Position numbers and translations under genes: made by a program
Assembly (NCBI RefSeq): GCF_900582625.1
Contig: NZ_UTIQ01000241.1
Location: 558,001 to 622,000, forward strand
Reading direction: 5' to 3'
DNA: 64,000 nt
Source of the DNA: Pseudomonas viridiflava
Lineage (GTDB): Bacteria > Pseudomonadota > Gammaproteobacteria > Pseudomonadales > Pseudomonadaceae
Shown here: piece by piece, positions 8,061 to 14,905 of the stretch
Position numbering within the stretch: position 1 is the first letter of the stretch
How the letters are laid out: each line of letters starts with the position of its first letter
Notes under the pieces: model-generated
What the model saw: the letters and a program-made list of their open reading frames with translations, nothing else
Databases searched by the model: none
Told to the model about the DNA's origin: nothing

Positions 8061-8769
8061 AGAACAGGCTTTTGGCCAGGGTGGCCGCTGACATCAACAC
8101 CAGCACACCGCCGATGACGCCATGCAGCGCCATCGGTTTACGCCGAAACAACACCTGTCCCGCTACATTCCCCAGCAGCGCCGGCACCAGCAAGCTGGCC
8201 GCCAGACTCACGTGTTCGTGGCCGAGGACGTTCAGCCAGTACAAACTTCCCAGCGCCAGTACATCGCTCGCGGCAAAAAATACGATGGCGGTGGCCCGCA
8301 CGCTTGCTGGCGAAAGCCCGCTGCGCAGCAAGTACACCACCACCGGCGGCCCACCCGCCGAGGCCATGGCCGTGACCAGCCCGGAGACAAACCCGGCCGA
8401 CATTGCCCAACCCGTCTTAACCTCACTGACCGCGACCGGTTTACGCCACAGCACCAGCACGCCGCCAACCAGGCAAAGCAGCGCCACCACGGGCGCCATC
8501 CACTGCTCAGGCACGCGAGCCAACGCCAGTGAACCCACCGGCACCGCCAGCACCATGCCCAGCACCAAGCGAATGCCCACGCCCCGGTGAACCTGTTTGG
8601 CCGCGCCCGACCACAGGCTCGCGCTGCACAGCAGATCAAGCAGCAGCACCACAGGAATTGCCAAGGCTGGCGGGCAGACGGCGAGCAAGCCCAACGCCAG
8701 CACCATGGCAAAACCGAAACCGCTGTAGCCGCGCAACAGCCCGGCGACGAAGGCGAGTATCAACAGCAT
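8059..8769 (-). CDS. TauE/SafE-family inner-membrane permease (sulfite/anion exporter type)
   Basis: 236 residues with about eight hydrophobic segments. The opening LAFVAGLLRGYSGFGFAMVL and the mid-protein FVSGLVTAMASAGGPPVVVY carry the Gly-rich paired motifs of the TauE/SafE family, whose members move sulfur-containing or carboxylate anions. The substrate cannot be told from sequence. ATG 8769 is the natural start because the first TM begins at once. It is convergent with mscL and divergent from the urease operon, so its promoter shares the 8770-9073 region. Confidence 0.85.
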   Translation of the reverse strand: MLLILAFVAGLLRGYSGFGFAMVLALGLLAVCPPALAIPVVLLLDLLCSASLWSGAAKQVHRGVGIRLVLGMVLAVPVGSLALARVPEQWMAPVVALLCLVGGVLVLWRKPVAVSEVKTGWAMSAGFVSGLVTAMASAGGPPVVVYLLRSGLSPASVRATAIVFFAASDVLALGSLYWLNVLGHEHVSLAASLLVPALLGNVAGQVLFRRKPMALHGVIGGVLVLMSAATLAKSLF

Positions 8770-8867
8770 GTCAGGCGCCCCTGGTAGTGGTGGCGCGAGT
8801 GTAAGGAGGGGGCTCGCCTCGCTGCGAGGGCCAGATCGGCCAAGTTACCGAGCCAGCTGGCGCGTAT

Positions 8868-8914
8868 TGCACCGTTTTTGCCCCCTGCCTCCGGAGCGCA
8901 CCAAAATCGTGCGC
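8868..8914 (+). promoter_or_regulatory. NtrC-like enhancer sites upstream of the urease operon
   Basis: GCGCAC-CAAAATC-GTGCGC (8896-8914) contains GCAC-N7-GTGC, the spacing of the NtrC consensus. A degenerate second site, TGCAC followed by CGTTTTT and GCCCC, starts at 8868; the two GCAC half-sites are 29 bases apart, about three helical turns. Both lie about 110-155 bases upstream of the sigma-54 promoter at 9024-9039. Confidence 0.65.
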
Positions 8915-9023
8915 ACAACCGATTCGTTTGCCCATCCGCTCGCTGGCAAAAGCTGATCAGCAGGCCAACAAACCCGCCACCCTTCGCAGCGTTCGCCAGC
9001 CGCGCGCACCGCTTCAGCGCAAG

Positions 9024-9039
9024 AGGCACGGCTATTGCT
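9024..9039 (+). promoter_or_regulatory. Sigma-54 (RpoN) promoter of ureD
   Basis: AGGCACGGCTATTGCT matches the sigma-54 consensus TGGCACG-N4-TTGCW at every defined position but the first. GG is at 9025-9026 and GC at 9037-9038, with the required 10 bases between them. Transcription would begin near 9050, about 24 bases before ATG 9074. Confidence 0.8.
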
Positions 9040-9047
9040 CTAGCCCC

Positions 9048-9065
9048 TAGGTCCGAATTGACCTA
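9048..9065. promoter_or_regulatory. Inverted repeat at the predicted urease transcription start
   Basis: TAGGTC-CGAATT-GACCTA is a perfect 6-bp inverted repeat overlapping the predicted start site and ending 8 bases before the ureD ATG. It could be an operator or a small 5' hairpin occluding ribosome binding; ureD has no good Shine-Dalgarno sequence here. Confidence 0.4.
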
Positions 9066-9073
9066 AGCCTTTG

Positions 9074-9925
9074 ATGAACGCACCCCTTCCCCCAGCCCTG
9101 TTCACCCCCAACTGGCACGCCGAGTTGGAGCTGGCCTACGCGCGCCAGGGCGAGAGCACGCGCCCGGTCATGCGTCGACACCAAGGCCCGCTGCGGGTGC
9201 AAAAGCATTTGTATGCCGAAGGGCCCGAGGTGTGTCAGCACATCATCGTGCACCCACCGGGCGGCATTGCCGGTGGCGACCGCTTGAACATCAGCGTGCA
9301 GGTTCAGGACCACGCCTGGGCGCAGCTCACTAGCCCCGGCGCGGCTAAGTGGTATCGCGCCGCAGGGCCGGCGTTTCAGCAGTTGACCATCGACGTCGCC
9401 GCCGGTGGCACCCTGGAATGGCTGCCGCAAGAGACCATCGTCTACTCCGCCGCCCAGGCCGAACTCACCACCTCAATCGAACTGCACGGCGACGCCCGCC
9501 TGATGTATTGGGACATGGTCGCCCTGGGCCGCCCGGCGGCTGGCGAGCGCTTCGACAAGGGCCACTTTAAAGCGCACCTGGACATCCGCCGCGACGGCAC
9601 CTTGCTCTGGCATGAACGCCAACGCGTGATCGGCGGCGATGGCTTGCTCGACTCGCCCATCGGCCTCGACGGCCACCCCGTATTTGCCACGCTGCTGATC
9701 ACCGGCGAGCTGGACGCTGACTTACTTGAACAGTGCCGCGAACTCTGCGCCGGGCCCCATGCCCGCGTGCGCGGCGACCTTAGCCAATTGCCCGGCTTGC
9801 TGGTTGCACGCTGCCTCGCTGTCGAGGCGCTGCACGCGCGAGCCTGGCTAATCGATCTATGGCGTGTGCTGCGCCCGGCCCTGCTGGGTCGCGCTGCCGT
9901 CGCGCCGCGAATCTGGAGTACCTGA
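9074..9925 (+). CDS. ureD: Urease accessory protein UreD
   Basis: 283 residues, usual for UreD, the scaffold that binds apo-urease and helps UreF/UreG insert nickel. The family signature of an HI(I)VHPPGGIAGGD block is visible near residues 56-69, followed by the TSPGAAKWYR strand. TTG 9071 is in frame, but ATG 9074 fits the family N-terminus (FTPNWHAELELAYAR). It leads the operon ureD-ureA-acetyltransferase-ureB-ureC; ureE, ureF and ureG are not in this window, so they must be elsewhere. A sigma-54 promoter and NtrC-like sites precede it. Confidence 0.96.
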   Translation: MNAPLPPALFTPNWHAELELAYARQGESTRPVMRRHQGPLRVQKHLYAEGPEVCQHIIVHPPGGIAGGDRLNISVQVQDHAWAQLTSPGAAKWYRAAGPAFQQLTIDVAAGGTLEWLPQETIVYSAAQAELTTSIELHGDARLMYWDMVALGRPAAGERFDKGHFKAHLDIRRDGTLLWHERQRVIGGDGLLDSPIGLDGHPVFATLLITGELDADLLEQCRELCAGPHARVRGDLSQLPGLLVARCLAVEALHARAWLIDLWRVLRPALLGRAAVAPRIWST

Positions 9926-9928
9926 CCG

Positions 9929-10231
9929 ATGGACCTGAGCCCACGCGAAAAAGACAAAATGTTGATATTCACCGCTGGCCTGGTCGCCGAGCGGCGCCTG
10001 GCGCGAGGCGTGAAGCTCAACTACCCCGAGGCCATGGCCTATATTTCCGCCGCCCTGCTCGAAGGCGCGCGCGACGGTCGTACCGTGGCCGAGCTGATGC
10101 ACTTCGGCACCACCTTGCTCAGCCGCGATCAGGTGATGGAAGGCATCCCCGAAATGATTGCGGAAATTCAGGTTGAAGCCACCTTTCCCGATGGTACAAA
10201 GCTGGTCACCGTTCACCAGCCCATCGCGTGA
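9929..10231 (+). CDS. ureA: Urease subunit gamma
   Basis: 100 residues, full length for the smallest urease structural subunit, with the family opening MDLSPREKDKMLIFTAGLVA and the conserved VPEMIxExQVEATFPDGTKL end (here GIPEMIAEIQVEATFPDG). It packs with UreB and the catalytic UreC in the cytoplasmic nickel enzyme that hydrolyses urea to ammonia and carbamate. GGAGT precedes ATG 9929, three bases after the ureD stop. An acetyltransferase gene separates it from ureB, a Pseudomonas arrangement. Confidence 0.98.
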   Translation: MDLSPREKDKMLIFTAGLVAERRLARGVKLNYPEAMAYISAALLEGARDGRTVAELMHFGTTLLSRDQVMEGIPEMIAEIQVEATFPDGTKLVTVHQPIA

Positions 10232-10241
10232 GAAAGCCCTG

Positions 10242-10754
10242 ATGATTATTCGTGACGCCATTTCTGCTGACCTGCCCGCCATCCGCGACATCTTCAACGA
10301 CGCCGTGCTCAGCACCACGGCCATCTGGATGGACAGCACGGTCGATCTGGCCAACCGCGAGGCCTGGTTTGCCGCCCGCGCGCAGCAGGGCTACCCGATT
10401 CTGGTGGTTCTCGACGACAGCAGCGACGTGGTCGGCTACGCCTCGTTTGGCGACTGGCGCCCGTTCGACGGCTTCTGCAACACCGTGGAGCACTCGGTGT
10501 ACGTGCGCGCCGACCAACGCGGCAAAGGCCTCGGCCCGTTGCTGATGCAAGCGCTGATCGGGCGCGCCAAAGCCTGCGGCAAACACGTGCTGGTGGCGGC
10601 GATTGAAAGCGGCAACGCCGCCTCGATTCGTCTGCACGAGCGCCTGGGTTTCAGCATCACCGGGCAGATGCCCCAGGTGGGTCGCAAATTTGGCCGCTGG
10701 CTGGACCTGACCTTTATGCAACTGATCGTCACCCCCGAAAGGAGCGCGCCATGA
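10242..10754 (+). CDS. GNAT acetyltransferase, phosphinothricin/methionine-sulfoximine type
   Basis: 170 residues from ATG 10242 (AGAAAG upstream; a longer in-frame extension would lie inside ureA). The motif A acetyl-CoA loop QRGKGLG is near residue 89, followed by LMQALIGRAKACGKHVLVAAIESGN, and the N-terminal IFNDAVLSTTAIW is characteristic of the family that acetylates L-methionine sulfoximine, sulfone and phosphinothricin (P. aeruginosa PA4866 occupies the same slot). Its stop overlaps the ureB start as ATGA. Glutamine-synthetase inhibitors as substrates would fit the nitrogen context, but this is inference. Confidence 0.9.
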   Translation: MIIRDAISADLPAIRDIFNDAVLSTTAIWMDSTVDLANREAWFAARAQQGYPILVVLDDSSDVVGYASFGDWRPFDGFCNTVEHSVYVRADQRGKGLGPLLMQALIGRAKACGKHVLVAAIESGNAASIRLHERLGFSITGQMPQVGRKFGRWLDLTFMQLIVTPERSAP

Positions 10755-11056
10755 TTCCTGGGCAATACCACATTCAAGACGGCGACATCGAACTCAACGT
10801 CGGCCGCCGCACCGCCACGGTCAACGTCGCCAACAGCGGCGACCGGCCGATTCAGGTGGGCTCGCATTTCCATTTTTTTGAAACCAACGACGCCCTCACC
10901 TTCGACCGCGCGCCCGCGCGCGGCATGCGCCTGAACATTCCCGCTGGCACCGCCGTGCGCTTCGAGCCGGGGCAATCACGGGATGTTGAGCTGGTGGAGC
11001 TGGCCGGCTTGCGCCGGGTGTTCGGCTTTGCTGGGCGGGTGATGGGCGAGCTTTAA
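10751..11056 (+). CDS. ureB: Urease subunit beta
   Basis: 101 residues, the normal length of a stand-alone beta subunit. MIPGQYHIQDGDIELNVGR and the GSHFHFFETN block (about residues 37-46) are diagnostic. AAAGGAG precedes ATG 10751, which overlaps the acetyltransferase stop by four bases. A double hairpin repeat separates it from ureC. Confidence 0.98.
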   Translation: MIPGQYHIQDGDIELNVGRRTATVNVANSGDRPIQVGSHFHFFETNDALTFDRAPARGMRLNIPAGTAVRFEPGQSRDVELVELAGLRRVFGFAGRVMGEL

Positions 11057-11060
11057 AGAA

Positions 11061-11151
11061 CCCCTCACCCCGGCCCTCTCCCGCAAGCGGGGGAGGGGGC
11101 GTTGGCTTGGCTCCCCTCGCCCATTTATGGGAGAGGGGCTGGGGGTGAGGG
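11061..11151. repeat. Double-hairpin repeat between ureB and ureC
   Basis: Two adjacent imperfect palindromes: CCCTCTCCCGC-AA-GCGGGGGAGGG (11074-11097) and CCCCTCGCCCAT-TT-ATGGGAGAGGGG (11113-11138), each with one mismatch, inside outer arms CCCTCACCCC (11062-11071) and GGGGGTGAGGG (11141-11151). A related element lies at 30603-30690. It is intra-operonic and has no U-tract. Confidence 0.8.
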
Positions 11152-11187
11152 CAAGGGAACACACAGAAGCATTTCTGGAAACCGACT

Positions 11188-12888
11188 ATGAAAATCAGCA
11201 GACAAGCCTACGCCGACATGTTCGGCCCCACCGTCGGCGACAAGGTGCGCCTGGCCGACACCGAGCTGTGGATCGAGGTGGAGAAAGACTTCACCAGCTA
11301 CGGCGACGAGGTGAAGTTCGGCGGCGGCAAGGTGATTCGTGACGGCATGGGCCAAAGCCAACTGTGCGCCGCCGACGTGGTGGACACGGTGATCACCAAC
11401 GCGCTGATCATCGATCACTGGGGCATCGTCAAAGCTGACGTCGGCCTCAAGGGCGGGCGCATCGCCGCCATCGGTAAAGCCGGCAACCCGGACATTCAAC
11501 CTGAGGTGACCATCGCCATCGGCGGCGCCACCGAAGTGATCGCTGGCGAAGGCATGATCCTCACCGCAGGCGGCATCGACACGCACATCCACTTCATCTG
11601 CCCGCAGCAGATCGAAGAAGCCTTAATGAGCGGCACCACCACCATGATCGGCGGCGGCACCGGCCCGGCCACCGGCACCTACGCCACCACCGTCACGCCC
11701 GGCCCGTGGCACATGGCGCGCATGCTCCAGGCTGCCGACGCGTTCCCGATGAATATTGGCTTTACCGGCAAGGGCAACGTCAGCCTGCCGGAGCCGTTGA
11801 TTGAACAAGTGAAAGCCGGCGCCATCGGCCTGAAGCTGCACGAGGACTGGGGTACCACGCCGGCGGCCATCGACAACTGCCTGAGCGTGGCCGACCAATT
11901 TGACGTACAGGTGGCGATTCACACCGACACCCTGAACGAGTCGGGCTTTGTCGAAACCACCCTCGGCGCATTCAAAGGCCGCACCATCCACACCTACCAC
12001 ACCGAAGGTGCCGGCGGCGGTCATGCGCCAGACATCATCAAGGCCTGCAGCCTGCCCAACGTGTTGCCCAGCTCGACCAACCCGACCCGCCCGTTCACCC
12101 GCAACACCATCGACGAACACCTCGACATGCTCATGGTCTGCCACCACTTGGACCCGAGCATTGCCGAAGACGTGGCCTTCGCCGAAAGCCGTATTCGCCG
12201 CGAAACCATCGCCGCTGAAGACATTCTTCACGACCTCGGCGCCTTCTCCATGATCAGCTCCGACAGCCAGGCCATGGGCCGTGTCGGCGAGGTGATCACG
12301 CGCTGCTGGCAGACCGCCGACAAAATGAAAAAACAGCGCGGCGCCCTGCCCCAGGACGGCGCGGGCAACGACAACTTCCGGGTTAAACGCTACATCGCCA
12401 AATACACCATCAACCCGGCCATCACCCACGGCATCAGCCATGAAGTGGGCTCGATCGAAGTGGGCAAGTTCGCCGACCTGGTGCTTTGGCGCCCGGCATT
12501 TTTCGGCGTGAAACCCACGCTGATTCTCAAAGGCGGCGCCATTGCCGCCAGCCTGATGGGCGACGCCAACGCCTCGATTCCCACGCCGCAACCGGTGCAC
12601 TACCGCCCCATGTTCGGCAGCTACGGCGGCATGCTGCACGCCACCAGCCTGACCTTCATCAGCCAAGCCGCCATGGACCTCGGCGTGCCGGAGCAGTTGG
12701 GGTTGAAGAAGCAGATTGGCGTGGTGAAAGGCTGTCGCAGCGTGCAGAAAAGCGACCTGATCCATAACGACTACACGCCACAGATTGACGTGGATCCGCA
12801 GACGTATCAGGTGAAGGCGGATGGGCAGTTGTTGTGGTGCGAGCCGGCGGATGTGCTGCCGATGGCGCAGCGGTATTTTCTGTTTTAG
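11188..12888 (+). CDS. ureC: Urease subunit alpha (catalytic)
   Basis: 566 residues, full length. The nickel ligands are all visible: H133 and H135 (THIHF), carbamylated K216 (GLKLHED), H245 (AIHTD), H271 (YHTEG) and D359 (SSDSQ), together with the flap His in MVCHHLD (near 320). The enzyme hydrolyses urea to ammonia and carbamate. The start MKISRQAYADMFGPTVGDK is canonical. It lies 131 bases after ureB, across a double-hairpin repeat, so its level relative to ureA and ureB may be affected by that repeat. No accessory gene follows; palindromic repeats do. Confidence 0.99.
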   Translation: MKISRQAYADMFGPTVGDKVRLADTELWIEVEKDFTSYGDEVKFGGGKVIRDGMGQSQLCAADVVDTVITNALIIDHWGIVKADVGLKGGRIAAIGKAGNPDIQPEVTIAIGGATEVIAGEGMILTAGGIDTHIHFICPQQIEEALMSGTTTMIGGGTGPATGTYATTVTPGPWHMARMLQAADAFPMNIGFTGKGNVSLPEPLIEQVKAGAIGLKLHEDWGTTPAAIDNCLSVADQFDVQVAIHTDTLNESGFVETTLGAFKGRTIHTYHTEGAGGGHAPDIIKACSLPNVLPSSTNPTRPFTRNTIDEHLDMLMVCHHLDPSIAEDVAFAESRIRRETIAAEDILHDLGAFSMISSDSQAMGRVGEVITRCWQTADKMKKQRGALPQDGAGNDNFRVKRYIAKYTINPAITHGISHEVGSIEVGKFADLVLWRPAFFGVKPTLILKGGAIAASLMGDANASIPTPQPVHYRPMFGSYGGMLHATSLTFISQAAMDLGVPEQLGLKKQIGVVKGCRSVQKSDLIHNDYTPQIDVDPQTYQVKADGQLLWCEPADVLPMAQRYFLF

Positions 12889-12962
12889 GGGGATGGTTTT
12901 TTGGGCGGTATTCTCCCGTGCGGGACGGGTTGATGCTTGGATGGCATTCCCCCTCACGAGCC

Positions 12963-13086
12963 TGGATCCCCGCGTGCGCGAGGATGACGGTGGAGCGTGC
13001 AAAAACCTCCGTCATCCTCGCGGCGGGAATGACGGAGGACCCGTCATCCTCGCGAACGCGGGGATCCAGAATTTCGGACCGTGCGC
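12963..13086. repeat. Nested palindromic repeats after ureC
   Basis: A 28-base arm at 12963-12990 (beginning TGGATCCCCGCG, ending GGATGACGG) is repeated in inverse at 13041-13068 with one mismatch. A second hairpin, CCTCCGTCAT (13006-13015) with ATGACGGAGG (13029-13038), lies between the arms. The tail AGAATTTCGGACC (13068-13080) also occurs, in variant form, at 3151-3166. It lies between ureC and a convergent HAD gene and may end both transcripts. A further partial unit, TCTGGATTCCCGCC, is at 13116-13129. Confidence 0.8.
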
Positions 13087-13157
13087 AGGTCTGAAACCCC
13101 CGACTCATTCAAGACTCTGGATTCCCGCCAGATTTCGCATCAAACGAAAATCCAAAA

Positions 13158-13748
13158 TCACCGACTCAACCCCAACAACCCCCAACAATCCCCCACATAC
13201 CAATCCGCCAACTCCGGCCACAAGTTCTCCGGCACATTCACCAACACAGTGTGGGTGCCAGCCGCCCGCCCGCTGTCCAGGTCGAAGCGGTAATCCCCAA
13301 CCATCACCATCTCACTTGGCGACACCTGCCACTGCTCGGCCAAGTGCAACAACCCACCGGGATGCGGTTTTGGCGGCGCTTCATCACGCCCCAGCACATC
13401 CTCAACCGCGAAGCAGTCGCCCAAGCCGATGGCATCAAGCGTCAACAGCGCCAGCGAGTGCGCGTTGCGGGTCAGGATGCCGAGCTGATGCCCGCGCCCG
13501 TGCAGCTCGCGCACCAGCTCGACCGCCCCGGGCGCCGGCTGCGAATTCAGCGCCAGCTCGCGTTCGTGCTCCAGCAGCCAGGCGTGTTTGGCGGCGGCCA
13601 CGTCAGATGGCAAAGCAGCAAGGTGATGAAGAATGTCGTCTTCGGGGGGAATGTCCAGATGCCGGCGGATGGCGGCAAAGTCATGCACGGCAATGGTCAA
13701 CGTGCCGTCCATATCGAACACCCAATGGCGAATAGCGGCCAGGCTCAT
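13158..13748 (-). CDS. HAD-superfamily phosphatase (phosphoglycolate-phosphatase-like)
   Basis: 196 residues. HAD motif I is DMDGTLT near residue 13, motif II is ILTRNAH, the motif III Lys is in PPKPHPGG and motif IV is VGDYRFD, in that order, with an alpha-helical cap in between (AIRRHLDIPPEDDILHHLAA). This is a C1-capped soluble HAD hydrolase acting on a small phosphorylated metabolite; the substrate cannot be inferred. ATG 13748 begins MSLAAIRHWVFDMDG. It is convergent with ureC and separated from the upstream Csu operon by a REP doublet. Confidence 0.88.
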   Translation of the reverse strand: MSLAAIRHWVFDMDGTLTIAVHDFAAIRRHLDIPPEDDILHHLAALPSDVAAAKHAWLLEHERELALNSQPAPGAVELVRELHGRGHQLGILTRNAHSLALLTLDAIGLGDCFAVEDVLGRDEAPPKPHPGGLLHLAEQWQVSPSEMVMVGDYRFDLDSGRAAGTHTVLVNVPENLWPELADWYVGDCWGLLGLSR

Positions 13749-13794
13749 CAGTTCACTCCAGTGCGAGATAGCGCTGAAGTATACGGAGCATCAA

Positions 13795-13846
13795 GGCTAA
13801 AGCCTCTCCCACAGGCAATCACAAACCTGTAGGAGAGGCTTCAGCC
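13795..13846. repeat. REP doublet (TGTAGGAGAGGCTTCAGCC type)
   Basis: GGCTAAAGCCTCTCCCACAGG (13795-13815) faces CCTGTAGGAGAGGCTTCAGCC (13826-13846), complementary at all but two positions. It is the same repeat family as at 23720-23785, 33134-33193 and 41839-41900. Confidence 0.85.
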
Positions 13847-13869
13847 TCGAGCATTTTCCAACCGGCAAC

Positions 13870-14883
13870 TCAGTAATTCAACGTCATGATGATGCTGTCC
13901 TGGTAATTCCCGGCTGGCACGTTTTGCTGCGTCGCGTCGATGAGCGCATCAAAGGTGAAGTTCTGCGCCAAGCCGGTGCCCAGAAATGCCATCGGTTGGG
14001 CAGCGTTCCAGATCACCGTGGTGTCCGGCTGATACAGGTTGTAGTTCATCCGATTCGCGCCGCTGGCCATGCGCCGCCAAGGGGCGAGGTAGTTGGCCCC
14101 GTTGTCGAAGCTGACGCTGTAGCCTTCGTTGTTGGTGCAGGTAACGTTGACGGTCTGGGTCACTTTGGCGAACTGGTTGACCAGGGCTTTGCTGCCGAAG
14201 TCGACGTCCAGGGTGGCCGTATTGATGAGGCACGATTTGGTTACCACCAGCGTCAAGGTCGCACTGGTCAGAACACCCGTGCCCCAGTTGGTAGGGTCGG
14301 TGCAAAACACAATGCCCAGCACCGGCGCGCAGGCTTGTACCAATCCAGGCGAACGATCCCAGGCGCAGGCGCCGAGCAGGCCGCTGTCGCAGATGGCGTA
14401 GTACCAGCGAAAACTCACGGTACCGGTGTAGGTGCCGGCTTGTACGTTTGGCCCCAACGGCACGGTGAAGTACAGGGCAATGCCGTTGCTCCCTCCGCCC
14501 AGCGACAACACGGTAAGCCCGGTGGCGGTGCCGGTGACGCCGTTTTGCAGCGGTGCGCCGCCCTGGGTCGTGCTCACGGTGTAGGGAATGCTGTAGCCGC
14601 CGTTGGTGAGGTTGAGGCTGGCGGTGTCGAGCATCAGGCGAATATACGAGCCGGACAATAGCGACAGCCCACCGGTGCAACTGATGCCCGCTGCGCCGTA
14701 GTTGCCCACGGTGGTGGTTTTCAATGCCAGCGAGCTGACGGTGCCGAGGCTGACGTTGGTGGCGCCGGTGGTGCACACGGCGCTGGCCAGTCCGCTGGCG
14801 CTGAGCAGCAGCGCGCCAAGCAACCAGCGGTGCAGGTGTCGGAGCAAGCCTGGCAGGCTCGATCGCGGTGATGTAGGACGCAT
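13870..14883 (-). CDS. csuE: Csu-type pilus tip adhesin, two spore-coat-U domains (CsuE-like)
   Basis: 337 residues with a signal peptide (LLGALLLSASGLASA) and two beta-rich domains: an N-terminal domain (about 35-190, starting VCTTGATNVSLG) with internal Cys pairs, and a C-terminal pilin domain (about 205-337) containing WRRMASGANRMNYNLYQ and the terminal beta strand GNYQDSIIMTLNY. In Acinetobacter CsuE the N-terminal domain binds hydrophobic surfaces at the pilus tip. AGGAG precedes ATG 14883. It is the last gene of the six-gene minus-strand operon, 22 bases after the usher. Confidence 0.88.
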   Translation of the reverse strand: MRPTSPRSSLPGLLRHLHRWLLGALLLSASGLASAVCTTGATNVSLGTVSSLALKTTTVGNYGAAGISCTGGLSLLSGSYIRLMLDTASLNLTNGGYSIPYTVSTTQGGAPLQNGVTGTATGLTVLSLGGGSNGIALYFTVPLGPNVQAGTYTGTVSFRWYYAICDSGLLGACAWDRSPGLVQACAPVLGIVFCTDPTNWGTGVLTSATLTLVVTKSCLINTATLDVDFGSKALVNQFAKVTQTVNVTCTNNEGYSVSFDNGANYLAPWRRMASGANRMNYNLYQPDTTVIWNAAQPMAFLGTGLAQNFTFDALIDATQQNVPAGNYQDSIIMTLNY

Positions 14884-14905
14884 GTCAGCTCCTGTTTTTG
14901 TAGGT

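Noticed and set aside
8858..8871. TGGCGCGTATTGCA as a sigma-54 promoter
   Set aside because: GG and GC are separated by 8 bases instead of 10; the site at 9024-9039 has the right spacing.
11623..13002. 459-residue open frame opposite ureC
   Set aside because: Antisense to a fully conserved catalytic subunit; no independent evidence of coding.
12963..13086. CRISPR array
   Set aside because: Units alternate in orientation and form hairpins, spacing is irregular and no cas genes are near; they are palindromic intergenic repeats.
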